In this document: positions 1-6,763 of the stretch, one piece after another | Position numbering within the stretch: the first letter of the stretch is position 1 | Layout: every line of letters starts with the position of its first letter | Origin: Eubacterium sp. | GTDB lineage: Bacteria; Bacillota; Clostridia; Lachnospirales; Lachnospiraceae | Assembly: GCA_017616955.1 (NCBI GenBank) | Contig: JAFZXD010000031.1 | Location: forward strand, 1 to 7,919 | DNA length: 7,919 bases | Reading direction: 5' to 3' | Notes under the pieces: generated by a model | What the model was told of the DNA's origin: nothing | Databases searched by the model: none | Seen by the model: only the letters and a program-made list of their open reading frames with translations | Translations under genes and position numbers: made by a program

Positions 1-640
1 CAAGTACTCCTCCCTTCGGCTGAAAAAGCATACTTGTATGAAGGATTTCATAAGTTATGTTTTTATTTGAAAGCTGAACTGCTTTGCTGACTCCAGAGGT
101 TCCTGATGTGAAAAGAATCGTTGAAACTCTTTCACCAACCATCTCATAGTTAACAAACTCTTCGGAAGCCCCATCTTTTATGAGCTGTCTTCCATCAGAA
201 AGAATAGTTTCAAAATCCTTCATACTCCAGGACTTCTTGCATATCTTCTTTCCGACTTTATCAAAATATGTTCCGCTTACAAAAGCTGTATCAACATCTG
301 CAAGCTTCGCAAGATTAGTAATCTCATCTTCAGGAAGACCCTTATCAATAGCTACCGCTACACTTCCGCCACAAACTGTAGCAAGATATATAACAAGCCA
401 CTCATATGAGTTCTCTCCAACTATAGCAACCCTCTTATCCTTAAGTTTCTTGCTGTACATCCAGGTTCCAAATGCTACAACATCATCCTTCAAGTCCAGG
501 AAAGTCTTTCTCATCTCACCTGTCTCACACGGATAAACAAATGCTGTATAATCCGGAATCTCGCGCGCATTTCTGAAAATCATATCCTTGATGTCATTCA
601 TTTCAGGCACATCAAAGTATGGGTATGGTTTATTCTTCAT
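1..640 (-). CDS. AMP-forming acyl-CoA synthetase-like enzyme, N-terminal part, cut by window edge
   Basis: The gene starts at ATG 638-640 and reads open to the left edge, giving 213 residues. It resembles the ANL superfamily (adenylate-forming acyl-CoA synthetases), which activate a carboxylate with ATP to an acyl-AMP and usually transfer it to CoA. The clearest signature is the nucleotide-binding loop at residues 177-194, FTSGTSGVSKAVQLSNKN, matching the family pattern TSGTTGxxKGV followed by S-x-x-N. Upstream, residues 68-100 (KDKRVAIVGENSYEWLVIYL, then GGSVAVAIDK) are typical of the FAA1/long-chain acyl-CoA synthetase branch. A ribosome site GAAAGG at 649-654 lies 8 bases before the ATG and supports the start. 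The gene begins 50 bases after the AAA+ reading frame ends, with no terminator seen, so co-transcription is possible. Superfamily is confident. The acyl substrate, the CoA-binding C-terminal domain and any fused carrier domain lie outside the window. Confidence 0.85.
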   Translation of the reverse strand, partial: MKNKPYPYFDVPEMNDIKDMIFRNAREIPDYTAFVYPCETGEMRKTFLDLKDDVVAFGTWMYSKKLKDKRVAIVGENSYEWLVIYLATVCGGSVAVAIDKGLPEDEITNLAKLADVDTAFVSGTYFDKVGKKICKKSWSMKDFETILSDGRQLIKDGASEEFVNYEMVGERVSTILFTSGTSGVSKAVQLSNKNITYEILHTSMLFQPKGGVL

Positions 641-690
641 GTATTTTACCTTTCATCTTTCGGCCAAATCATGTCGGCTCAGTAAATCAC

Positions 691-957
691 TTACGCCCCT
701 TTTTCAGCTTCTTCCTTACCAAGGGCATTTACAACATTTCCTTCAATCATATCTTCTCTAACAAATGTAATAAGATCTTCTTCAGTCAGATTCTCATCCT
801 GAACAATACGTGTTGCCTGACGATCAATACAGCGCTCAAAATAGTTACGAACAAGACGTGCATTAGCGAAGTTCTTTGTATTACCCTCTGCGATTCCACG
901 CAGATATGTTTCTGCCATATATGCAGCATTCGGAGTCAGAACATAATCTGTCTCCTC
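691..957 (-). pseudogene. Detached C-terminal lid domain of the AAA+ ATPase (88 codons after an in-frame TGA)
   Basis: This stretch continues the AAA+ gene in the same frame right after its TGA and ends at TAA 691-693. Its 88 residues look like the helical lid of a CbbX/SpoVK-type ATPase: a tyrosine-leucine-threonine-proline segment where the lid helices start (YVLTP, residues 5-9 here), then NFANARLVRNYFERC around residues 29-43. That matches the family's sensor-2 region (N-A-R-x-x-R-N), whose arginine contacts ATP. A charged tail rich in Glu and Lys follows. It could be expressed separately only from ATG 916-918, which would yield 75 residues and has no good Shine-Dalgarno sequence; a GAGGAG sits at 952-957, over 30 bases upstream. 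The best readings are the rear half of a recently inactivated gene, or a sequencing or assembly error at 958-960. Readthrough is less likely. Lid identity is fairly secure; whether it is translated is unknown. Confidence 0.7.
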
Positions 958-960
958 TCA
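958..960 (-). other. In-frame TGA stop interrupting the AAA+ ATPase gene
   Basis: On the minus strand the codons read TTT ATG TGA GAG GAG, where the AAA+ core passes into its lid domain. Both sides are in the same frame and both match the family, so no indel is needed: a single base substitution creates the stop. Sense codons one change away are Cys (TGC, TGT), Trp (TGG), Leu (TTA), Ser (TCA), Arg (CGA, AGA) and Gly (GGA). Cys or Leu would suit the hydrophobic helix position. TGA is the genuine terminator of the neighbouring folP, and Trp is TGG in this window, so code reassignment is not indicated. Confidence 0.85.
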
Positions 961-2364
961 CATAAACTTAAATATCTCCATGAGCTCACTACTTGAGTAA
1001 TCAGGGAAGTGAATGTACTTATTAAATCTTGATCTAAGACCAGGGTTGGATTCGATAAACTCTCTCATCTCATCTGTATATCCGGCAACGATAACAACAA
1101 AGTCATCACGATCATCTTCCATTCTCTTCAGGAGTATATCAACAGCTTCCTGTCCATAGTCTCCCGAATCCTTATTATGTGTAAGCGTATATGCCTCATC
1201 TATGAAGAGGATACCACCGATAGCTCGGTCAATAACCTCTGTTGTCTTAAGAGCTGTACCACCTGAATAGTGATCAACCAGACCTGAACGGTCAACCTCT
1301 ATAAACTGACCGCGGCTAACAAGTCCAAGCTGTTTATATATCTTAGCAAGGATACGAGCAATAGTTGTCTTACCTGTACCAGGGTTACCCGTAAATACCA
1401 GGTGGAATGACATATCTATACGACGAAGTCCTGCTCTCTCTCTAAGCTTACGAACCTTGATGATGTTGATGAGGTGCATAACATCATCCTTAACTGTAGC
1501 AAGACCTGTAAGTGCCTGAAGTTCTTTAACAAGTTCATCAAGTGACTTCTCAACTTCATCAGACTCATCATGTCTTCTTCTGCCGACTCTTCCTTCACCA
1601 CGCTTAAATACAGCGTCTTCCGGCTCTTCTTCAGGTTGGAAGTTAAGGAATTCTGAAACGTCATCGGCACGTTTCTTCTGAATATTATAACCGGATATAT
1701 TAATAGCTTTCTTAGTAACAAACTGACCTGACTTTGCGTCAAATGTACTTATTGTCTGAAGATCCGGATCTGTTTTATCTGCAAACTGTGCTGTCTGTTC
1801 ACTTCTTTCTGAACCAGCTCCTGCTCCGGCAGCTTCTGCTGATCTAAGTACACTTGTGTGAGGTGATGTAACAATACCTGCACTGTTAAGTGTAGCGTTC
1901 ATAACTGCTACGTAATCTGTAAGAATACGTTTTACCTCATCAGATGCTCCTTCATAAGCGATGAATCCTTCACCGAGTTTTCTGAAACAATCAACGATAA
2001 ACTTAGACTTAGCAATACTTCTGCTTCCTGCTTCATTCATAGAAGCTCTGTCCGACTCGATAAAGTATGATAATGATTTTGGAGGTTCAGACAAGAATCT
2101 GTGATCCTGACATTTCTGCCCAACTAGTTCAAGGAATTTTGCCTCTGACAGAATCATTCGAAGATTAATCTTGATATACTCCATCTGATCCTCGATATTT
2201 CCATTGTCCTGTTCATACAGGAAACCAAGAAATATCATCACATCGTATCTGAACAGATCACGAAGTGGCATGTGCGCATCCGTAGGATAAATTTCACTTT
2301 GGTTTACTTCATCTGCATAAGTAATGCATTCTGCAACCATGTTCTGCAAATTTTTTACATTCAT
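958..2364 (-). CDS. CbbX/SpoVK-type AAA+ ATPase, truncated before its lid domain
   Basis: This is a cytoplasmic AAA+ ATPase of the clade holding CbbX (rubisco activase) and sporulation protein SpoVK, hexameric machines that remodel partner proteins. From the chosen start the frame gives 468 residues before TGA. Residues 1 to about 270 are a mostly helical domain and a charged linker that I cannot assign. The ATPase core runs from about 275: Walker A GNPGTGKT at 326-333, Walker B ILFIDEA at 385-391, sensor-1 region VVIVAGY at 423-429 and arginine-finger segment NPGLRSRF at 440-447. The lid with sensor 2 comes only after the in-frame TGA; uninterrupted, the protein would be 557 positions. The start is ATG 2362-2364 because GGGAGA at 2371-2376 lies 6 bases ahead, while in-frame ATGs at 2383-2388 have no Shine-Dalgarno sequence. 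Without sensor 2 the product is probably inactive. The Calvin-cycle role of CbbX is not implied. The client is unknown. Confidence 0.82.
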   Translation of the reverse strand: MNVKNLQNMVAECITYADEVNQSEIYPTDAHMPLRDLFRYDVMIFLGFLYEQDNGNIEDQMEYIKINLRMILSEAKFLELVGQKCQDHRFLSEPPKSLSYFIESDRASMNEAGSRSIAKSKFIVDCFRKLGEGFIAYEGASDEVKRILTDYVAVMNATLNSAGIVTSPHTSVLRSAEAAGAGAGSERSEQTAQFADKTDPDLQTISTFDAKSGQFVTKKAINISGYNIQKKRADDVSEFLNFQPEEEPEDAVFKRGEGRVGRRRHDESDEVEKSLDELVKELQALTGLATVKDDVMHLINIIKVRKLRERAGLRRIDMSFHLVFTGNPGTGKTTIARILAKIYKQLGLVSRGQFIEVDRSGLVDHYSGGTALKTTEVIDRAIGGILFIDEAYTLTHNKDSGDYGQEAVDILLKRMEDDRDDFVVIVAGYTDEMREFIESNPGLRSRFNKYIHFPDYSSSELMEIFKFM

Positions 2365-2370
2365 AGCTGA

Positions 2371-2376
2371 TCTCCC
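2371..2376 (-). promoter_or_regulatory. Ribosome binding site GGGAGA that sets the AAA+ gene start
   Basis: GGGAGA lies 6 bases upstream of ATG 2362-2364. It is the second copy of a tandem GGGAGAT GGGAGAT (2370-2383). The first copy overlaps the upstream in-frame ATG pair at 2383-2388, which has only AT-rich sequence before it, so the downstream ATG is the likely start. Confidence 0.6.
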
Positions 2377-2416
2377 ATCTCCCATCATTTAATTTTGAAT
2401 AATAGTGTGTTTTTTT

Positions 2417-2445
2417 ATTTTAACATATTTGACATTCATAATAAA
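2417..2445 (-). promoter_or_regulatory. Possible weak sigma-A-type promoter upstream of the AAA+ gene
   Basis: The 94-base AT-rich gap between folP and the AAA+ gene holds a -10-like TAAAAT (2417-2422, five of six consensus bases). A 17-base spacer separates it from a poor -35-like TTTATT (2440-2445, three of six). The position, about 50 bases before the ATG, is sensible. In such AT-rich DNA a match like this can occur by chance. The gap contains no hairpin terminator for folP, so transcription from upstream may also continue into the AAA+ gene. Confidence 0.25.
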
Positions 2446-2458
2446 GAATAAAAATATA

Positions 2459-3385
2459 TCATACTTCCATTATCGATTTGTACATTTTTAACGCTCTGGC
2501 GTTCTTTTTGACGTCATGTACCCTTACAAATGGGCATCCGGCCTGGGCTGCCATAATGGTCGTCACCATAGTTCCCTCTTCCCTTTCTTCAACAGGAAGA
2601 CCGAGCGCATTTCCGATAAATGTCTTTCTGGATGTACCCAGAAGAACAGGATACGAAACTGCCTCACATATATCCTTCAGATATTTCATTATCGCAAGAT
2701 TCTCTTCCTGAGTTCTTCCGAAACCAACTCCCGGATCGACTATGATATTCTCTTTCAGAACTCCCGCATTTACAGCCGCTTCGGCCATTTCGTTTATCTG
2801 ACCGATAAGTTCTTCAGCGTATACCTTCATGTCTCTGACAACATTCGATGCCTCTGACGCAGGTACATGAACCTTTGTTCCTTCATCAGCGAGTTTCTTC
2901 TCCCCCTCAGGAGTAGGTCTCGCACTATGCATCAGTATTACGGGAACTCCCGTTTTCACAGCAACACTTGCCATAGTTCTGTCTTCATCACCTTCATAGC
3001 CTTTGTAAGAACAGTTGTCCAACTTAAATCCCCAGACATCATTTATCACATCCGCCCCGTTTTTGATAGCTTCTTCAACGACGCAGGCTTTATAACTATC
3101 AACAGATATAGGAACGTCAAATCTCTCTTTGATCGCAGATATTACACTGCAGACCCTGTTTATCTCTTCGTCGGGAGCAACCTTCTGAAATCCCGGTCGT
3201 GTACTCTCACCACCGATATCGATTATATCCGCTCCTTCTTCAAGCATTTCTTCCACGTGTCTTAATGCAACATCTTTATCACAATAGTTTCCACCATCCG
3301 AAAAAGAATCAGGTGTTACATTAAGTATCCCCATGACATAAGTACTTTCTCCGTTAAGATCAAAATGTCTGTTACCTATCTTCAT
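2459..3385 (-). CDS. folP: Dihydropteroate synthase
   Basis: This cytoplasmic enzyme joins 6-hydroxymethyl-7,8-dihydropterin diphosphate to p-aminobenzoate, giving dihydropteroate in folate synthesis; it is the sulfonamide target. The 308 residues carry the family signatures in order: MGILNVTPDSFSDGG (18-32), DIIDIGGESTRPG (53-65), PISVDS (92-97), GADVINDVWG (110-119), VPVILMH (147-153), IIVDPGVGFGRT (214-225), LLGTSRKTFIG (248-258, substrate-binding Lys254) and VRVHDV (287-292, Arg288). It is somewhat longer than the usual 270-285, with extra residues at about 121-137 and 154-185. ATG 3383-3385 is chosen because GAGGG at 3392-3396 sits 6 bases before it; an upstream ATG at 3446-3448 would overlap the preceding gene and add a non-family extension. 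It follows the DUF212 gene by 20 bases, so the two are probably co-transcribed. No other folate gene is in the window. The stop is TGA. Confidence 0.97.
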   Translation of the reverse strand: MKIGNRHFDLNGESTYVMGILNVTPDSFSDGGNYCDKDVALRHVEEMLEEGADIIDIGGESTRPGFQKVAPDEEINRVCSVISAIKERFDVPISVDSYKACVVEEAIKNGADVINDVWGFKLDNCSYKGYEGDEDRTMASVAVKTGVPVILMHSARPTPEGEKKLADEGTKVHVPASEASNVVRDMKVYAEELIGQINEMAEAAVNAGVLKENIIVDPGVGFGRTQEENLAIMKYLKDICEAVSYPVLLGTSRKTFIGNALGLPVEEREEGTMVTTIMAAQAGCPFVRVHDVKKNARALKMYKSIMEV

Positions 3386-3390
3386 GATTT

Positions 3391-3397
3391 TCCCTCT
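3391..3397 (-). promoter_or_regulatory. Ribosome binding site AGAGGGA that sets the folP start
   Basis: AGAGGGA ends 5 bases before ATG 3383-3385, in the 20-base gap after the DUF212 stop codon. It fixes the folP start at residue MKIGN and argues against the longer reading from 3448. Confidence 0.6.
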
Positions 3398-3405
3398 TTT
3401 GTTTT

Positions 3406-3861
3406 TTACATATGCATAAGTCCAGCCACAAGAAGCCCCAGAAGGCATCCCATTCCAACCTGGAACGGTGTGTGGCCCACAAATTCTTTAAGCTTATCCT
3501 CGTACGAAAGTTCATTTCCGCTCAGCTTTTCCAGAAGGTCCATCATCTCATTCAAAACCTTTGCCTGCTTTCCGGTTTCAAGTCTGACTCCCATAGCATC
3601 ATGCATGACAACTATGGCCAGTATTGTTGCTACCGCAAATACCGGCGAACTGAATCCGCATTCAAGCCCCGCTGATAAAGCTACCGCCGAAACAGTCGCA
3701 GAATGTCCGCTCGGCATACCACCGTCTCCGAACAGTCTCTCCAACTGAAGCTTTTTATTTACTATGAGAAATATTATGGTTTTCAGAACCTGAGCCATAG
3801 CCCAGCCCAAAACACCGCTCATAAGTATTTTGTTTGTTACAATCTGATTAAATATATTCAT
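3406..3861 (-). CDS. DUF212 / divergent PAP2-family membrane protein
   Basis: This is a 151-residue small membrane protein of the DUF212 family (divergent PAP2, similar to YuiD-type proteins). Its biochemical role is not established. Diagnostic segments are GDGGMPSGHSATVSAVA (45-61), VVMHDAMGVRLETGKQAKVLNEM (84-106) and EFVGHTPFQVGMGCLLG (126-142). The PSGHS stretch resembles one phosphatase motif of PAP2 acid phosphatases, but I do not see the other two canonical PAP2 catalytic motifs, so phosphatase activity should not be assumed. Hydrophobic segments lie at about 13-34, 53-65, 72-87 and 133-149, suggesting a multi-pass protein. GGGAAAG at 3864-3870 precedes the ATG by two bases, a short spacing, but the start matches the family's usual length. 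It begins 47 bases after uvrA and ends 20 bases before folP, with no terminator on either side. Family assignment is confident; function is unknown. Confidence 0.92.
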   Translation of the reverse strand: MNIFNQIVTNKILMSGVLGWAMAQVLKTIIFLIVNKKLQLERLFGDGGMPSGHSATVSAVALSAGLECGFSSPVFAVATILAIVVMHDAMGVRLETGKQAKVLNEMMDLLEKLSGNELSYEDKLKEFVGHTPFQVGMGCLLGLLVAGLMHM

Positions 3862-3908
3862 ATCTTTCCCGACTTTTCCATTATTTTTTACTCAACTGAT
3901 TTCTACAT

Positions 3909-6740
3909 TTATTTCAGATATTTTTTCAGGTACTTCCCGGTATATGAACTTCTCTTTCTTGCAACCTCTTCCGGTGTTCCCTGTGTTACCACAGTACCAC
4001 CTCCGTTTCCTCCTTCAGGTCCCATATCTATGATATAATCAGCCTGTTTTATAACATCCATATTGTGTTCAATAACAATTACTGTATTTCCTCCATCCGC
4101 AAACTGTTGCAGGATCAGAAGAAGCTTCTTAACATCGTCAAAATGAAGTCCCGTAGTCGGTTCATCCAAAATGTATACGGTATTTCCCGTACTTCTCTTT
4201 GAGAGCTCCGTTGCAAGCTTTATTCGCTGCGCCTCTCCTCCCGAAAGTGTCGTGGATGGCTGGCCCAGTTTTATATATCCAAGTCCGACATCCTGAAGTG
4301 TTTTAATCTTTCTGTATATGCTTGGAACCGCCTCAAAGAATTCACAGGCTTCATCCACAGACATATCAAGAACTTCGAATATGTTCTTGCCCTTGTATCT
4401 TACTTCAAGAGTTTCCCTATTGTATCTCTTTCCTCCGCAGACTTCACACGGTACATATATATCCGGAAGAAAATGCATCTCTATCTTATTGATTCCGTCA
4501 CCCTTACAAGCCTCACATCTTCCGCCCGAAACATTGAACGAAAATCTACCCTTATTATACCCCATAACCTTGGCATCTTTCGTTTCTGCAAAGATAGCTC
4601 TAATCTGATCAAATACTCCCGTATAAGTAGCCGGGTTCGATCTCGGTGTCCTTCCTATAGGAGACTGATCTATATCAATAACCTTATCAAGGCTGTCATA
4701 TCCTATCAGATCATCATGTTTACCCGGTTTTACTCTGGCTCTGTTAAGATCTCTGAGCAGTCTCTTTTTTACGATCTCATTTATCAGAGAACTCTTTCCC
4801 GAACCGGAAACTCCGGTAACAACCGTAAAGATACCCAGAGGAATCTGAACATCGATATTCTTCAGATTGTTTTCTCTGGCACCCTTAACTGTCATCCAAC
4901 CTGTAGGCGTTCTTCTCTCTGACGGAACAGGAATTATCTCCTTACCGCTCAGGTACTGTCCGGTTATGGATTTCTTACTCTTTATTATATCATCTATAGT
5001 GCCTTCGGCAACGATATTTCCACCCTTTATTCCTGCTTTTGGACCAATATCCACTATATAGTCCGCCGCACGCATGGTATCTTCATCATGCTCCACGACT
5101 ATAAGGGTATTTCCCAGATCCTGAAGTCTCTTCAGCGATGTTATAAGCTTGTCATTATCTCTCTGATGAAGTCCTATGGAAGGCTCATCGAGAATATATG
5201 TAACACCTACCAGTCCGGAACCGATCTGAGTCGCCAGTCGTATTCGCTGCGCCTCACCACCGGAAAGGGATGCAGTTGCACGACTGAGTGTCAGATAGTT
5301 AAGTCCGACATCCACCATGAATCTGAGTCTGTTCCTGATCTCGCGAAGAATATCCCTTCCGATCATTTCCTGTCGCTCTGTCAGTTCCAGATTTTCAACA
5401 TACTGAGACAGCTCATCTATCGGCATCTCAGTTAGATCATATATATTCTTATCTCCAATCGTAACAGCGAGTGATGCCGGCTTTAACCTCTTTCCTCCAC
5501 AGACCTTACACGGAGTATATGTCATATAAGATTCGTAATCTGATTTCATATCTTCAGACCCCGAATACTTATATCTCTCTTCAACATTTGCTATAAGCCC
5601 TTCGAACGAATGGGTAAATGTACTCCTCCTCGTTCTCTGACTTTGATAATGAATCGATATCCTTCGTCCCTTGGTTCCGTTCATTATCACATCCTTCGCC
5701 TCGTCCGGCAGATCACGATACGGAACGTCCATCGAGAATTCATAAGCCTCCGAAAGCGCCACAAGAAGAGCATGTGAAAATGACTTCGCATCTCCACTGG
5801 ACGCCCATCCTGATACTGCAATAGCTCCCTCATTCAGACTTCTTGACTTATCAGGTATCATCAGATCCGGATCCAGTTTCCTTTCCCAACCTATACCTGT
5901 ACATGCAGGACAAGCTCCGAACGGATTGTTGAAAGAAAATGATCTCGGTTCTATCTCTTCTATGGATATATTACAATAAGGACAGGAAAAGCTATCCGAA
6001 TATGTGTATGTTTCTCCACCTATAACTTCTACTTCAACCGTTCCTTCCGCCTGCTTTAATGCAGTCTCAAGGGAACTCGCAAGTCTTGACTCGATTCCTT
6101 CTTTTATCACAAGACGATCAACAACTATGCTGATACTGTGCTTTATATTCTTCTCCAGCTTTATCTCTTCATCGAGAGTATACATATTTCCATCTACAAG
6201 CACACGAACAAAGCCGCTTTTCTTCGCACGTTGAAGCAGCTTCTCATGAGTACCTTTTCGTCCTCTTACAACCGGAGCCAGTACCTGAAACTTTGTTTTT
6301 TCCGGAAGATCCATGATCTGATCCACCATCTGATCCACCGTCTGTCTCTCGATAACTCTTCCGCAGTTCGGGCAATGAGGTGTACCTATTCTTGCATATA
6401 AAAGTCTGAGATAATCATATATCTCCGTTACCGTCCCCACCGTCGATCTGGGATTCTTGTTAGTAGACTTCTGGTCTATAGATATAGCCGGCGACAAACC
6501 TTCTATCTTATCTACATCCGGCTTATCTGCCTGTCCCAAAAACATTCTCGCATATGATGACAGAGATTCCATGTATCTTCTCTGTCCTTCGGCATAGATA
6601 GTATCAAATGCCAAAGAAGATTTTCCGGAACCGGAAAGACCGGTAAACACTATGAATTTATTTCGAGGCAGAGTTACATTTACATTATTAAGGTTATGTT
6701 CTCTGGCCCCCTGAACGGTTATATACTTTATCTCACTCAT
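3909..6740 (-). CDS. uvrA: UvrABC excision nuclease subunit A
   Basis: UvrA is the cytoplasmic damage-sensing ATPase of nucleotide excision repair. It dimerises, finds bulky lesions and loads UvrB. The 943 residues are a normal full length and both ABC-type ATPase modules are intact: Walker A GLSGSGKS (34-41), signature LSGGEAQR (492-499) and Walker B YILDEP (515-520); then Walker A GVSGSGKS (643-650), signature LSGGEAQR (832-839) and Walker B YILDEP (856-861). Zinc-binding cysteine pairs occur at C253/C256 with C277/C280 and at C742/C745 with C765/C768. Further CxxC pairs at C123/C126 and C411/C414 are also usual in the family. The start [17 protein letters not shown] fits UvrA N-termini. 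The nearest Shine-Dalgarno match, AAAGG at 6756-6760, is 15 bases from the ATG, unusually far. It lies 23 bases after the PrsA-like gene, with no terminator between. uvrB is not adjacent here, and I see no LexA-type operator in the gap. Confidence 0.98.
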   Translation of the reverse strand: MSEIKYITVQGAREHNLNNVNVTLPRNKFIVFTGLSGSGKSSLAFDTIYAEGQRRYMESLSSYARMFLGQADKPDVDKIEGLSPAISIDQKSTNKNPRSTVGTVTEIYDYLRLLYARIGTPHCPNCGRVIERQTVDQMVDQIMDLPEKTKFQVLAPVVRGRKGTHEKLLQRAKKSGFVRVLVDGNMYTLDEEIKLEKNIKHSISIVVDRLVIKEGIESRLASSLETALKQAEGTVEVEVIGGETYTYSDSFSCPYCNISIEEIEPRSFSFNNPFGACPACTGIGWERKLDPDLMIPDKSRSLNEGAIAVSGWASSGDAKSFSHALLVALSEAYEFSMDVPYRDLPDEAKDVIMNGTKGRRISIHYQSQRTRRSTFTHSFEGLIANVEERYKYSGSEDMKSDYESYMTYTPCKVCGGKRLKPASLAVTIGDKNIYDLTEMPIDELSQYVENLELTERQEMIGRDILREIRNRLRFMVDVGLNYLTLSRATASLSGGEAQRIRLATQIGSGLVGVTYILDEPSIGLHQRDNDKLITSLKRLQDLGNTLIVVEHDEDTMRAADYIVDIGPKAGIKGGNIVAEGTIDDIIKSKKSITGQYLSGKEIIPVPSERRTPTGWMTVKGARENNLKNIDVQIPLGIFTVVTGVSGSGKSSLINEIVKKRLLRDLNRARVKPGKHDDLIGYDSLDKVIDIDQSPIGRTPRSNPATYTGVFDQIRAIFAETKDAKVMGYNKGRFSFNVSGGRCEACKGDGINKIEMHFLPDIYVPCEVCGGKRYNRETLEVRYKGKNIFEVLDMSVDEACEFFEAVPSIYRKIKTLQDVGLGYIKLGQPSTTLSGGEAQRIKLATELSKRSTGNTVYILDEPTTGLHFDDVKKLLLILQQFADGGNTVIVIEHNMDVIKQADYIIDMGPEGGNGGGTVVTQGTPEEVARKRSSYTGKYLKKYLK

Positions 6741-6763
6741 TTTATCTAATTAATACCTTTGTG

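Noticed and set aside
919..957. Selenocysteine insertion at the TGA, with a SECIS-like hairpin downstream
   Set aside because: The best local foldings are a short mismatched stem (AGACAG with CTGACT) too close to the TGA and a 4-bp CTGC/GCAG stem with no G at the loop start. Neither fits a bacterial SECIS, and Sec in an AAA+ lid has no precedent that I know of.
958..960. TGA reassigned to a sense codon
   Set aside because: TGA terminates folP at the expected family length, and tryptophans in the window are TGG, so the standard bacterial code applies.
1416..1742. 108-residue minus-strand frame inside the AAA+ gene
   Set aside because: It is an out-of-frame shadow of the AAA+ linker and core with no recognisable domain.
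2365..2458. Intrinsic terminator after folP
   Set aside because: The gap has T-rich and A-rich runs but no stable GC stem preceding a T-tract on the minus strand.
3386..3448. Longer FolP start at 3448
   Set aside because: It would add 21 residues unlike FolP and overlap the DUF212 gene, while a good ribosome site stands just before ATG 3383-3385.
6316..6339. 12-base tandem repeat inside uvrA
   Set aside because: It is two copies of ATCTGATCCACC encoding a repeated Val-Asp-Gln-Met/Ile in a normal UvrA segment. The reading frame is intact, so it is incidental.
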